From assembly GCA_040391535.1 (NCBI GenBank), contig JBEBXQ010000102.1, positions 1 to 17,736 on the forward strand: a stretch of DNA of 17,736 nucleotides, in the 5' to 3' direction. Positions 1-7,599 of the stretch are shown one piece after another (position 1 is the first letter of the stretch; each line of letters begins with the position of its first letter). The position numbers and the translations under genes are program-made. Under the pieces are notes generated by a model. The model made no database searches. It had not been told where the DNA came from and worked only from the letters and a program-made list of their open reading frames with translations. This stretch comes from JBEBXQ01 sp040391535. GTDB taxonomy: Bacteria > Bacteroidota > Bacteroidia > Cytophagales > Spirosomataceae.

Positions 1-54
1 ATATTATGAATATTTTTTTCATATAAAACGGAATAAATGGTGAGGAAACAGAAA

Positions 55-80
55 CTGCCTGAAAGGTTACCTCCAGGCAG
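55..80 (-). terminator. Likely intrinsic terminator after susD
   Basis: A 7-bp stem, CTGCCTG (55-61) paired with CAGGCAG (74-80), with a possible inner AGG/CCT extension (64-66 with 70-72). It begins 17 nt past the SusD stop codon. Read on the minus strand, the stem is followed by TTTCTGTTTCC, a T-rich but interrupted tail. It probably ends the sigma-FecR-SusC-SusD transcript or the SusCD part of it. The imperfect T-tract keeps confidence moderate. Confidence 0.6.
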
Positions 81-97
81 TATTGCTTCGCATTTTA

Positions 98-1738
98 TTA
101 ATAACCGGGATTTTGCTCAAGTAACGGGTTTTTCTCAATTTCCGACTGCGGAAGGGGGACCAGATAAGTTCTTTCATTAAAAGCCCTTTCCTGGAAAACC
201 TCAACTTTATATGTTTTGTTGCCGGTTTGAGGATCTCTGGTAATTGTCATTTTCTTCGCGTCAATATTATCCGTTTCGGGTGCGATTTTCCATCTTCTGA
301 CATCAAAAAAGCGGTGTTCTTCAAACGCCAGCTCTATCTGACGTTCGTGTTGTATCCGTTTCAGAAGTTTTTCTCCGCTGTCGGTTACAGAAGGCATTTT
401 TACACTATCCCGCGCCCTGATTTTATTGATATATTCCCGTGCAGTTTCTTCTTCTCCTAACTGAAACATGGCTTCTGCATAATTCAGCAAAATTTCACCA
501 TAGCGTATAAAAATCCAGGGAGTATTGCCAACATTTCTTTCGCCGGGCCTGATGATAGACTCATCAATAAATTTACGGATACTGTAACTTGAAAAAGAGG
601 CATTCCAGCCTTCAGCCCCTTCACTCGAATCCATTCCGCCGGGTAAATAAGAAGCGATCTGGCGATCCTGCCATGGGGCTCCGTCATAAAGAATGCTGGC
701 ATAAAAACGCGGATCACGCATTTCATAGGGAGCCTGGTCGTTATAGTTGGGGTCTTCGGCTGGTAGTAATCCGTTGGTACGTTCATAGGCATCCACGAGA
801 TTGTGCAGCGGGTTAACCTGTCCGTAACCTCCAGATCCGTTCGGATAAAAATGCAGCTCTATCCTTGTTTCAACTTCCAGGTTATTTTTGAATTGTCTTG
901 ACCAGATTACTTCGTCATTAAATGGTGTTGTAAAAAGCTGCTTATAGTCGGGATAAAGCTGATAAATACCCAGATCAATAACCTCTTTGGCTGCATTGGC
1001 CGCTTTTTCCCAGGCTGATTTATCGTTGCCGGGATTATTCAGCGGGCTTGCCGCATAAAGCAGCACTCTTGACTTTAAGGCCATGGCAGCACCCTTTGTG
1101 ATGCGGCCCTGGTTTGTGCCGGTATAACTTAACGGTAACTGACCTGCCGCTTTATCCAGTTCACTGATGATAAAATCAAGGCATTCCTGATAGGTATTTC
1201 TCTTGACGTTAAAATCGTCGTTCAGCTCAAACACTTCAGTAATCAGAGGGACGCCACCGTAAAAACTGATGAGTTTGAAGTAAGTCCAGGCCCGGAGAAA
1301 GGCGACTTCCCCACTCAGTCGTTCTTTCAGTTCATCATTGATCGTCGCTTCTGCCATTTTCTGGAAGAATATGTTGCAGTTGGTGATGGTTGTATAATAG
1401 TTTGACCAATGATCGAGCGCGGTATTGTTCACGGCGGATAATTCTCCGCGGTTGATCAGGTGAAAGGTTTCCCGGCCTCTTCTGAATGCTTCGTCTGTTA
1501 ACGGCATCATATAGTAATCAACCAAAAATCCGTGGCGGATATTATAGCAGGTATTGACATAGGCTTCAATGAGCGTAGGGTCATTCCATACGTCGGCTTC
1601 CGAAATTTTGTCCAGTGGTTTACGCTCCAGGAAATCACCGTCACAACTACCTAATCCTGCAAGGAATGCCAGTAAAACAGGGAATACTGTATGGTTTAGT
1701 ACCCTTTTTTTGAAATTTGTATTAAACGTATTTTTCAT
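98..1738 (-). CDS. SusD/RagB-family outer-membrane nutrient-binding lipoprotein
   Basis: Cell-surface lipoprotein that caps a SusC-type transporter and binds the incoming glycan or peptide. The 546-residue length is normal for the family. A signal sequence ends in a lipobox, LGSC, with the acylated cysteine at residue 32. The mature N-terminus (DGDFLERKPLDKISE...) and the C-terminus (RTYLVPLPQSEIEKNPLLEQNPGY) are classic SusD. The N-terminal half carries the TPR-like SusD fold; the rest is the SusD/RagB domain. The frame is open 23 codons further upstream, but that extension would overlap SusC and place charged residues before the signal peptide. The ATG at 1738 leaves 4 nt after the SusC stop and gives a proper lipoprotein signal. 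It is surely co-transcribed and translationally coupled with the SusC gene. The substrate is unknown because no enzyme gene is in view. Confidence 0.95.
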   Translation of the reverse strand: MKNTFNTNFKKRVLNHTVFPVLLAFLAGLGSCDGDFLERKPLDKISEADVWNDPTLIEAYVNTCYNIRHGFLVDYYMMPLTDEAFRRGRETFHLINRGELSAVNNTALDHWSNYYTTITNCNIFFQKMAEATINDELKERLSGEVAFLRAWTYFKLISFYGGVPLITEVFELNDDFNVKRNTYQECLDFIISELDKAAGQLPLSYTGTNQGRITKGAAMALKSRVLLYAASPLNNPGNDKSAWEKAANAAKEVIDLGIYQLYPDYKQLFTTPFNDEVIWSRQFKNNLEVETRIELHFYPNGSGGYGQVNPLHNLVDAYERTNGLLPAEDPNYNDQAPYEMRDPRFYASILYDGAPWQDRQIASYLPGGMDSSEGAEGWNASFSSYSIRKFIDESIIRPGERNVGNTPWIFIRYGEILLNYAEAMFQLGEEETAREYINKIRARDSVKMPSVTDSGEKLLKRIQHERQIELAFEEHRFFDVRRWKIAPETDNIDAKKMTITRDPQTGNKTYKVEVFQERAFNERTYLVPLPQSEIEKNPLLEQNPGY

Positions 1739-1742
1739 GGTG

Positions 1743-4700
1743 TCAGAAAGTAATATTGAATCCCAGGTTATAAATTTTTTCCTGCGGATAAAATCCGCCT
1801 GTTTCACTGTTTCCTTCCGGATCGAAGTATTTTAATTTATCAAGAGTGATGAGGTTAAATCCACTGGCATAAATCCTGAGGTTCTGAATCTTCAGGGATT
1901 CAAGCACGGAAGCCGGTAATGTATAGCTGATTTCAAGATTCTTCAGACGGAGAAAACTTGCATCCCGCAACCAGAAATCAGAACGATAACCATTGATTTC
2001 GGCCTCGTAGGTTGGCAAAATAGGAAATTTAGAATTGGGATTCTCGGGTGTATATCTGTTTTCTATCCAATCCTGCAAGCTGTTTCCTGCTAAACCGGAC
2101 TGTAAAAATATATACTGTTTCACAGCAGTTTGTCCTTGTAGCAAGGCATTCACCGAGAAGTTCTTATAGGATACGCCTGCGTTAAATCCAAAAGAAACTC
2201 TGGGGACATTTGTGTAATCATTGCGGATCTGGTCTTTGGCATCAATTACATTGTCGCCGTTTACGTCTCTGTATTGCAAGTCGCCTACGCGGGTCCCCAC
2301 CGGGTGTGGCGAGCCGTCAATTTGCTCCTGTGTACGGTAAATACCCAATGCGTCATAATAGAGAGAGGTTCCCATCGGGTGCCCTGTCCGCATTTGCCAT
2401 TCCTGCTGATTCATGGCTTCATCGATATCAATGATGGTATTTCTGGCATAGGAAATATTCGCCCCTAACTGATAGGGTAACCGGGCGGTGCGATGGGTAT
2501 GGGTTAGCTGAAGCTCGAAACCCTTGTTTTCGACAATACCGATATTTTCGTTGGGCAGTTTGAGCCCTGTATACGAAGGAACGGATGCATTTCTGGCTGT
2601 GAGGATATTGTTGCGGCGTGTTTTGAATACGTCAAATTCAATACTGAGCAATCCATTCCAGAAGCTGGCCTCCAGTCCCATGTTAAGTGTTTGTGCCACT
2701 TCCCAGGTAATGTTGGTATTAGGGGTTATACCACGGTTGAGGCTTGTGACAGGGTCAGCAAAGTAATAACCTGTGCCAAAGGTATAGGTAGATAAATACT
2801 GAAAGGCATCCACCTGATCATTACCCATTTTACCGAAGGAAGCTCTGATTTTCAGATTGTCAACCGCAGGTATGTTCCTGATGAAATCTTCTTCTGAAAG
2901 TCTCCAGCCTGCGGAAACACCAGGGAAAAAGCCGTACCGGTTGCCCGCCGGAAAATTCTGTGATCCGTCATATCGGAAGCTGAAGTCGATGAGGTATTTG
3001 TCTTTAAATCCATAGTTGACACGACCGAATAAATTTCTGCGGGCGGTTTCAAATCCTGTACCCGAATTATCTTTGTCCGCGGCTCCTCCGGCATATAACT
3101 GGTCAATAGTACTGGTAAGATAATTTTTGCGCAAGGCCCAGAAATTGTCTCCTTTAGTTTCTGTTTGCTCTACTGCCACAAATGAGCTTAAGGAGTGGCT
3201 GCCAAAATCAACGTCATACCTGGCTCTGAAATTGACGGTGGTACGGCTGGAGCCGTTATAGGTTTCCGTTAATTCAGGATTGGTCACTGATCCTCCGAGC
3301 CTTGAAGTATATTGGTCGGTATCCGGATTATAATCATAAACGGTCCAGGGTTTTCTGAATAATTTTGAATGAGTAAAATCACGGTCGTAAGCAATGAAAC
3401 CGTCAACACCCAGTCCGTTTACCCAGGGTAGTTTGATGTCATAAGTCAGTGTTGTCTGATACAGGTTGTTTTTCTCCTTGTTGTATCCGGCCGCACCGGT
3501 TCCCATAATAAGCGGGTTTTCTCCCCTTTCAATGCCTGGAGCAACAGATCCGTCAGGATTATAAGCTCTCAGGAATGGATAGTTGCGCCAGATGGTATGA
3601 AATATGGAGGAGGTACCCATGGAAGGGAGCGTTTTGTCCTGATCGCGCGCAGCAAAGTCCAGGCCTATTTTGATGCTCTTGTTAATCTGCGCATCTACAT
3701 TTGACCGGATAGAAAAATTGCTGTAAGCAATATTGCTGTTCTTCAGTATATTATCCTGGTTTGAGTAGCTTCCTGACAGGTAATATTTTATGGTTTCTGT
3801 TCCGCCCCGGACTGAAAGATTGTGCTGACTTTGTAAAGCCATCTTCTTAAAGGCTTGTTCGCTCCAGTTGGTATTAGGGTATTTAACAGGATCGCTGCCA
3901 TCACGCAGCTTCCGGATTTCATCATCTGTGAACCGGTCGGGCTGGCCCTGATAATTGTATAATTCATTCATAAAGCCTGCATAAGTAGCGGCATCGGCCA
4001 TTTTGGCCAGACGCGTTGGTTTTGAAAAGCCCTGGTTCATGGTATAGCTGATAGAAGGCTTTCCGGTATTTCCTCTTTTGGTAGTAATCAGAATGACACC
4101 GTTGGCAGCCTGAGCACCGTAAATGGCGGCAGAGGCATCTTTCAGGACAGAAATACTTTCTACGTCATTCGGATTGATCTGTTCAAATCCTGAGCGTCCC
4201 CAAACGCCGTCAATGACGATAAGCGGGCTGTTGTTTCCTAAAGTACTCTGGCCCCTGATAAGAATGGAGGAGCCGCTGCCAGGCTGGCCGGAACGGTTAC
4301 TGGCAATAATACCCGGTAACCGGCCTGCCAGTGAATTGGAAAGATTTACTGCCGGACTTTTTTTCAGATCTTCGCCTTTGGTAACCGCAATGGAGCCGGT
4401 AAGCGTGGCTTTTTTCTGTGTACCATAACCTACGACCACCACTTCCTGAAGTGCTTTGTCCTCAGCCTGCAGTGTAATATTAATAAATGTCTGTAGGCCA
4501 ACTTCCGTCTGCTGTGTCGCATAGCCGACAAACGAAAACACCAGTACCGGCCGATTGCTATCGTCTATGGTCAGACTATAACTTCCGTCGGGTTCAGAAA
4601 TGGTGCCTGTCTGCGTGCCCATCAATATAATATTAACACCCGGCAACCCTTCACCTGATTCATCGGTTACTTTTCCCGTGATGGTTCTGTCCAGCTGCTG

Positions 4701-5114
4701 TTCATTGAAAATCTGCTGTGGTGAAAGTTGTTTCAGAGAGGATCCTTTTTCGTTGACCGGACTGATAATCACATGATCACCATTGAGCCGGTAGTCTAAA
4801 GCCAATGGCTGAAAAATGGACTGAAAAACCTCTCCTAGCGGCTTTTTTCTGGCCGAAACGGAAATCTGACGTTGAGACTGTACAATTTTAGGACTGTACA
4901 TGAACTTGACACCAGCCATTTTTTCAATTTCAGACAGGACCGTGCTCAGGGATTTATTCTGAACATGAAGGGTTACCTGCTTCTCCAGGAGACTCTGTCC
5001 CGGAGCGCGTGTGCCATAGGATACACCCACTATCAACAGGAATAAACAGGCTTGTGTAATACTGATTTTCATGATTCTCAGTAACAGGTCATGCTTTTGT
5101 AAAAGGTATTTCAT
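1743..5114 (-). CDS. SusC/RagA-family TonB-dependent transporter with N-terminal STN domain
   Basis: Outer-membrane TonB-dependent transporter, 1123 residues, partner of the SusD lipoprotein encoded 4 nt downstream. Order of parts: signal peptide about residues 10-36; STN domain about 44-118 (KSLSTVLSEIEKMAGVKFMY to DHVIISP); carboxypeptidase-regulatory-like beta domain about 144-218 (ITGKVTDESGEGLPGVNI); TonB-box/plug start EVVVVGYGTQKK at 224-235; plug to about 348, including PLIVIDGVWG and VLKDASAAIYGAQAANGVILITT; then the barrel, ending in NLGFNITF. An STN domain marks the minority of SusC proteins that signal through FecR to an ECF sigma factor, and both are encoded just upstream. The start at 5114 gives the long LLLRIMKIS-type leader common in Cytophagales; an internal ATG at codon 15 is a possible alternative. 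Neither has a Shine-Dalgarno sequence. Confidence 0.95.
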   Translation of the reverse strand: MKYLLQKHDLLLRIMKISITQACLFLLIVGVSYGTRAPGQSLLEKQVTLHVQNKSLSTVLSEIEKMAGVKFMYSPKIVQSQRQISVSARKKPLGEVFQSIFQPLALDYRLNGDHVIISPVNEKGSSLKQLSPQQIFNEQQLDRTITGKVTDESGEGLPGVNIILMGTQTGTISEPDGSYSLTIDDSNRPVLVFSFVGYATQQTEVGLQTFINITLQAEDKALQEVVVVGYGTQKKATLTGSIAVTKGEDLKKSPAVNLSNSLAGRLPGIIASNRSGQPGSGSSILIRGQSTLGNNSPLIVIDGVWGRSGFEQINPNDVESISVLKDASAAIYGAQAANGVILITTKRGNTGKPSISYTMNQGFSKPTRLAKMADAATYAGFMNELYNYQGQPDRFTDDEIRKLRDGSDPVKYPNTNWSEQAFKKMALQSQHNLSVRGGTETIKYYLSGSYSNQDNILKNSNIAYSNFSIRSNVDAQINKSIKIGLDFAARDQDKTLPSMGTSSIFHTIWRNYPFLRAYNPDGSVAPGIERGENPLIMGTGAAGYNKEKNNLYQTTLTYDIKLPWVNGLGVDGFIAYDRDFTHSKLFRKPWTVYDYNPDTDQYTSRLGGSVTNPELTETYNGSSRTTVNFRARYDVDFGSHSLSSFVAVEQTETKGDNFWALRKNYLTSTIDQLYAGGAADKDNSGTGFETARRNLFGRVNYGFKDKYLIDFSFRYDGSQNFPAGNRYGFFPGVSAGWRLSEEDFIRNIPAVDNLKIRASFGKMGNDQVDAFQYLSTYTFGTGYYFADPVTSLNRGITPNTNITWEVAQTLNMGLEASFWNGLLSIEFDVFKTRRNNILTARNASVPSYTGLKLPNENIGIVENKGFELQLTHTHRTARLPYQLGANISYARNTIIDIDEAMNQQEWQMRTGHPMGTSLYYDALGIYRTQEQIDGSPHPVGTRVGDLQYRDVNGDNVIDAKDQIRNDYTNVPRVSFGFNAGVSYKNFSVNALLQGQTAVKQYIFLQSGLAGNSLQDWIENRYTPENPNSKFPILPTYEAEINGYRSDFWLRDASFLRLKNLEISYTLPASVLESLKIQNLRIYASGFNLITLDKLKYFDPEGNSETGGFYPQEKIYNLGFNITF

Positions 5115-5118
5115 AGAT

Positions 5119-5210
5119 TTGACATGCCGTCAAGGCCATTTTTGTTTGACATTTTAAAAGGAAAGTGATTGGACAAAATGTAATCCGTCAATTGTTCGCA
5201 GCAATTGACA
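5119..5210 (-). promoter_or_regulatory. susC leader with a cluster of TTGAC/GTCAA elements
   Basis: The spacer in front of SusC holds five copies of TTGAC or its complement: TTGAC at 5119-5123, 5146-5150 and 5205-5209, and GTCAA at 5129-5133 and 5187-5191. Four are paired into inverted repeats: TTGAC-N5-GTCAA (5119-5133) and GTCAATTG-N7-CAATTGAC (5187-5209, an 8-bp perfect dyad). The octamer TTTGACAT is also directly repeated at 5118-5125 and 5145-5152. Chance would give well under one such 5-mer here. I infer a promoter or operator region for susCD, perhaps read by the adjacent ECF sigma factor. I see no good Bacteroidota housekeeping element (TAnnTTTG). Confidence 0.45.
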
Positions 5211-5216
5211 GAACCG

Positions 5217-5245
5217 GACCGATGATACCACAAATGTCATCGGTC
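5217..5245. terminator. Strong hairpin between fecR and susC; possible terminator or attenuator
   Basis: A 9-bp perfect stem, GACCGATGA (5217-5225) with TCATCGGTC (5237-5245), extendable inward by a G-T and an A-T pair around a 7-nt loop. It lies 26 nt past the FecR stop codon. The T-rich flank (TTTTG, 5246-5250) is on the plus-strand side, so as an intrinsic terminator it would best stop plus-strand (antisense) transcripts. In the direction of the genes it has an A-rich approach and no T-tail. It may partly uncouple sigma/FecR from SusCD expression; the function is inferred. Confidence 0.4.
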
Positions 5246-5270
5246 TTTTGTAAGGCCGGATATTCAGGAA

Positions 5271-6341
5271 TTAATTACAGCCCAGTCCCTGAATCAGAAT
5301 CTGACCGTCGGTAATGCTGTATTCTGCCTGAATGGTTTCGCAAATCAAATTGAGCTTTTCGAAAAAATCTTCATCGGAAAGCCAGGCAGTGAGGTTACAG
5401 TTCTTAAAAAGGTTAGTGTCATAGGAAATAGTAATGCCGTAGGCGGTTTCAAGGGTTAGGAAAACATCAGAAATGGGTGTGTTGGTAAACCTGAATTTGC
5501 TATATTTTTCAGATTCACTGATGATGACGGGAGCCGTCGCAAGTTTTTTCAGTATTTTATCTTCGCTTTTAGAGATAACGGCCTGCTGATTAGGGGTCAG
5601 AATAATTTCGGAAGTGGAGGGCGCAGCCTCGGCCGTCATTTCTTTCTTCTGTACCGTTACTTTACCTGATACTACAGAAACGGACACATTATCCTCTTTT
5701 TCATAGGAACGTACCCAGAAAGAGGTACCTACCACTTTGGTAACGACATTACCGGAATGAACAAAAAACGGTTTGCGGGGATCCGGTTCCACATTAAAGA
5801 AGGCTTCTCCGATCAATAGAACCGATCGCTGCGTTTTGCCGAAATCCTTCATTACTCCCAAACGGCTCAGGGGACGTAGGTCTACTTTACTGCTGTCAGG
5901 CAACTGTACTCTTTTGCTTACATGAGAGTCGTTGTTGATCCATTTGATCTCCTCTGTCATAAGTGTTGCCGCCAGATTCGGAGAGGCAGGAGACGTGCTG
6001 AGCAGCTTCCATAATCCCATGCCTCCTAAAAAGACGATCACCAGCACGGAAGCTACTTTCCATAGCAGTAATCTGTATATTGGGGTGTGGTGCTGGTCTT
6101 TGAGTTTCAGCAGAATATGCTCAATAGCCTTATCCGTTTCATCCTGACTGACTTCCTCAGGAATATATTGCAGGCCAATGACCATGGAACGGGCCTGATC
6201 AATAATGGCTTGCTTGTCTGTATTTTCCGTATACCAGTTTTCCCAGAATGAATCCTTTTCATTCAGCTCACCCAGAACCCATTTTCTGAAATACAGATCC
6301 TGCACAAAATCTTCCAGGGTGAAGTCTTCGTAACTTTTCAT
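5271..6341 (-). CDS. FecR-family anti-sigma factor (transmembrane regulator)
   Basis: Inner-membrane regulator of 356 residues that holds the ECF sigma factor and relays a signal from the outer-membrane transporter. The cytoplasmic N-terminal region (1-90) should bind sigma. One membrane segment spans about 91-111 (LLLWKVASVLVIVFLGGMGLW). The periplasmic FecR domain (about 140-230) shows the family signatures VQLPDSSKVDL, GEAFFNVEPDPRKPFFVHSG and VVGTSFWVRSY. The C-terminal part (about 282-352, FRFTNTPISDVFLTLETAYGITISY...) matches the STN-like C-terminal domain (DUF4974) of Bacteroidota FecR proteins, expected to contact the SusC STN domain. The start codon overlaps the sigma stop as ATGA (6338-6341), implying translational coupling. 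Size and domain order are normal. Confidence 0.93.
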   Translation of the reverse strand: MKSYEDFTLEDFVQDLYFRKWVLGELNEKDSFWENWYTENTDKQAIIDQARSMVIGLQYIPEEVSQDETDKAIEHILLKLKDQHHTPIYRLLLWKVASVLVIVFLGGMGLWKLLSTSPASPNLAATLMTEEIKWINNDSHVSKRVQLPDSSKVDLRPLSRLGVMKDFGKTQRSVLLIGEAFFNVEPDPRKPFFVHSGNVVTKVVGTSFWVRSYEKEDNVSVSVVSGKVTVQKKEMTAEAAPSTSEIILTPNQQAVISKSEDKILKKLATAPVIISESEKYSKFRFTNTPISDVFLTLETAYGITISYDTNLFKNCNLTAWLSDEDFFEKLNLICETIQAEYSITDGQILIQGLGCN

Positions 6342-6943
6342 GGGTACATCCAGTTGTTTCGAATGAATTTTATTGCTTCATACACCAGATTCACTGCAGA
6401 ATGGTAATTGATAACCATTGTACGGGCAATTTCATCATAGCTTAATTCCTGATAAAAGCGTAAGTAAACAGCCTCTCTTTGTCTTTTGGTTAACCGTTCA
6501 AGGCTGATATGCAGTTTTTTCAGGTCCTCATGCTGTATTTCATTGTTGATCAGGTAAGTTTCGATGGCAAACTGCACTTCAAATTCATAATCATCCTTCA
6601 CTTCGCTTGCTTCCCTGAACCATTTGATTTTATTGGATTCGCGCAGCAATTTTCTTCTCAGTGCAATCAGTAAATACGATTTGGGAGTGAGAACATCCGC
6701 GAGTGATTCACGTGTTTTCCACAATTCCAGAAACAAATCCTGTATACAGTCTTTAACAAATTCACGGTCTTTCTGAAAACGGTTGCCATAATTCAGCAGT
6801 GCCGGATAATACAGTTGCATAAGTTCTGTGAAAGCCTCTTCTTCCCCTTGTTTGAATGCCAGCCATATATGTCCGGCATACTCCTCCTGGGGAATATTCC
6901 GTAGCTGTGCCCTTCTGGCATGGGAAATTTTTGAACTCAACAT
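6338..6943 (-). CDS. ECF-type RNA polymerase sigma factor (FecI-like)
   Basis: Alternative sigma factor of the extracytoplasmic-function group, 201 residues. Region 2 lies at about 37-102 (AFTELMQLYYPALLNYGNRF, then DCIQDLFLELWKTRESL, the core-binding and -10 recognition part). Region 4 lies at about 145-195 (LERLTKRQREAVYLRFYQELSYDEIARTM, the helix-turn-helix for the -35 element). It is first in the unit and overlaps FecR by 4 nt, so the two are made together and FecR should keep it inactive until the SusC partner is loaded. Its expected target is the susCD promoter next door. The start at 6943 is the only reasonable one before region 2; the 20-odd residues ahead of the conserved part are typical. 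No Shine-Dalgarno sequence is visible. Confidence 0.93.
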   Translation of the reverse strand: MLSSKISHARRAQLRNIPQEEYAGHIWLAFKQGEEEAFTELMQLYYPALLNYGNRFQKDREFVKDCIQDLFLELWKTRESLADVLTPKSYLLIALRRKLLRESNKIKWFREASEVKDDYEFEVQFAIETYLINNEIQHEDLKKLHISLERLTKRQREAVYLRFYQELSYDEIARTMVINYHSAVNLVYEAIKFIRNNWMYP

Positions 6944-7167
6944 GAAAGATCAGTTTGGCTTTTTTCTGACAGATTAATGGCCTTCATATATACAGAGACA
7001 GTAATTGGGAATAAGTCCTGAAAAAATTGAAGTTTTTTTAATATTATTTTCAGAAGAGAGAGAAATGCAGGCTTCCGGGCCGAAATTACAGAGAGTTTAT
7101 TAATTTGAAAGAATAAAGGGGAGAAGAGTAAAAGGGTGTGTAAGTATTCAGATACAAGCCTGCATCG

Positions 7168-7185
7168 TGTCAGAAAAAGCTGACA
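7168..7185. promoter_or_regulatory. Inverted repeat TGTCAG-N6-CTGACA upstream of the sigma gene
   Basis: A perfect 6-bp dyad with an AAAAAG spacer, about 225-240 bp upstream of the sigma start codon. The half-site CTGACA recurs at 6966-6971, close to that start codon, and at 7220-7225. The shared TGACA core also appears in the susC leader. Operator function is an inference. The dyad could instead be a small hairpin, but it has no terminator-like tail. Confidence 0.3.
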
Positions 7186-7283
7186 AATCACAAAAGGAGG
7201 AGGATCGCCAATCGTCCTGCTGACAACAGCGTGACCTGTATTAACCGTTACAGGGAGTCTTAAGTGGTTTTGTTTCGTATTTT

Positions 7284-7304
7284 ATCAGTAATCAGTAATC
7301 AGTA
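7284..7304. repeat. Three tandem copies of ATCAGTA
   Basis: A perfect 7-bp tandem repeat (7284-7290, 7291-7297, 7298-7304), ending 10 bp beyond the GNAT gene's stop codon in the 3' flank. It is short and non-coding. It could vary in copy number between strains by slippage; no function is suggested. Confidence 0.8.
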
Positions 7305-7313
7305 AAGTGAAGT

Positions 7314-7592
7314 TCATAATACATCCCGTATCTCCTCTACTTTGTCAAACACGCTTTTGGCAAACGGACACAGTGGTATGATTTTCAGGTTGTTGTCACG
7401 GGCATAGTCCACGGCTTTCATGACCAGTTTTTTTCCTACACCCTGACCGGCGAATGCTTCATTTACTTCGGTATGGTCAATAATAAATTTATGATCGCCG
7501 GCCCATACGTAAAACATCCGGCCTGCCACACTTTCACCATCAAAGGCTTCAAAATGGCCGTTTTTTTCATTATTTACCTGTCTGATGTCCAT
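7314..7592 (-). CDS. Small GNAT-fold N-acetyltransferase-like protein (YjdJ/NATD1 type)
   Basis: A 92-residue protein of the minimal GNAT group (Pfam PF14542 type), found from bacteria to humans and generally of unknown substrate. The acetyl-CoA-binding strand-loop-helix is clear: FIIDHTEVNEAFAGQGVGKKL, with the pyrophosphate loop QGVGKKL at about 50-56. It is followed by AVDYARDNNLKIIPLCPFA with Cys75, and the family's C-terminal helix FDKVEEIRDVL. The frame stays open 38 codons upstream, but that stretch overlaps the OsmC gene out of frame and has no family resemblance. The ATG at 7592 lies 7 nt after the OsmC stop and begins exactly where the family begins (MDIRQVNNEKNGHFEAF). It is co-transcribed with the OsmC gene, suggesting a stress-related or housekeeping role, but the substrate cannot be told. 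Confidence 0.88.
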   Translation of the reverse strand: MDIRQVNNEKNGHFEAFDGESVAGRMFYVWAGDHKFIIDHTEVNEAFAGQGVGKKLVMKAVDYARDNNLKIIPLCPFAKSVFDKVEEIRDVL

Positions 7593-7599
7593 ATTTATT

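Larger units (their letters stand above)
6944..7313. other. Non-coding spacer between the GNAT gene and the ECF sigma gene
   Basis: 370 bp with no convincing gene; a minus-strand open frame here has low-complexity composition and no family resemblance. It must hold the 3' end of the GNAT transcript and the sigma operon promoter. It contains a weak stem CCTGTA-N8-TACAGG (7235-7254) with no T-tract, the dyad TGTCAG-N6-CTGACA (7168-7185), further CTGACA copies at 6966-6971 and 7220-7225, and a short tandem repeat next to the GNAT stop. No clear TAnnTTTG promoter element was found. Confidence 0.6.

Noticed and set aside
1739..1807. N-terminal extension of the SusD gene (23 extra codons)
   Set aside because: It overlaps the SusC gene and puts charged residues before the signal peptide; the ATG at 1738 gives a normal lipoprotein signal and a 4-nt gap.
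6937..7191. 84-codon minus-strand frame upstream of the sigma gene
   Set aside because: Low-complexity Leu/Phe/Ser-rich translation with no family resemblance, in a region expected to hold the promoter.
7235..7254. Stem CCTGTA-N8-TACAGG as terminator of the GNAT gene
   Set aside because: Only 6 bp, 60 nt past the stop and without a T-tract; not strong enough to call.
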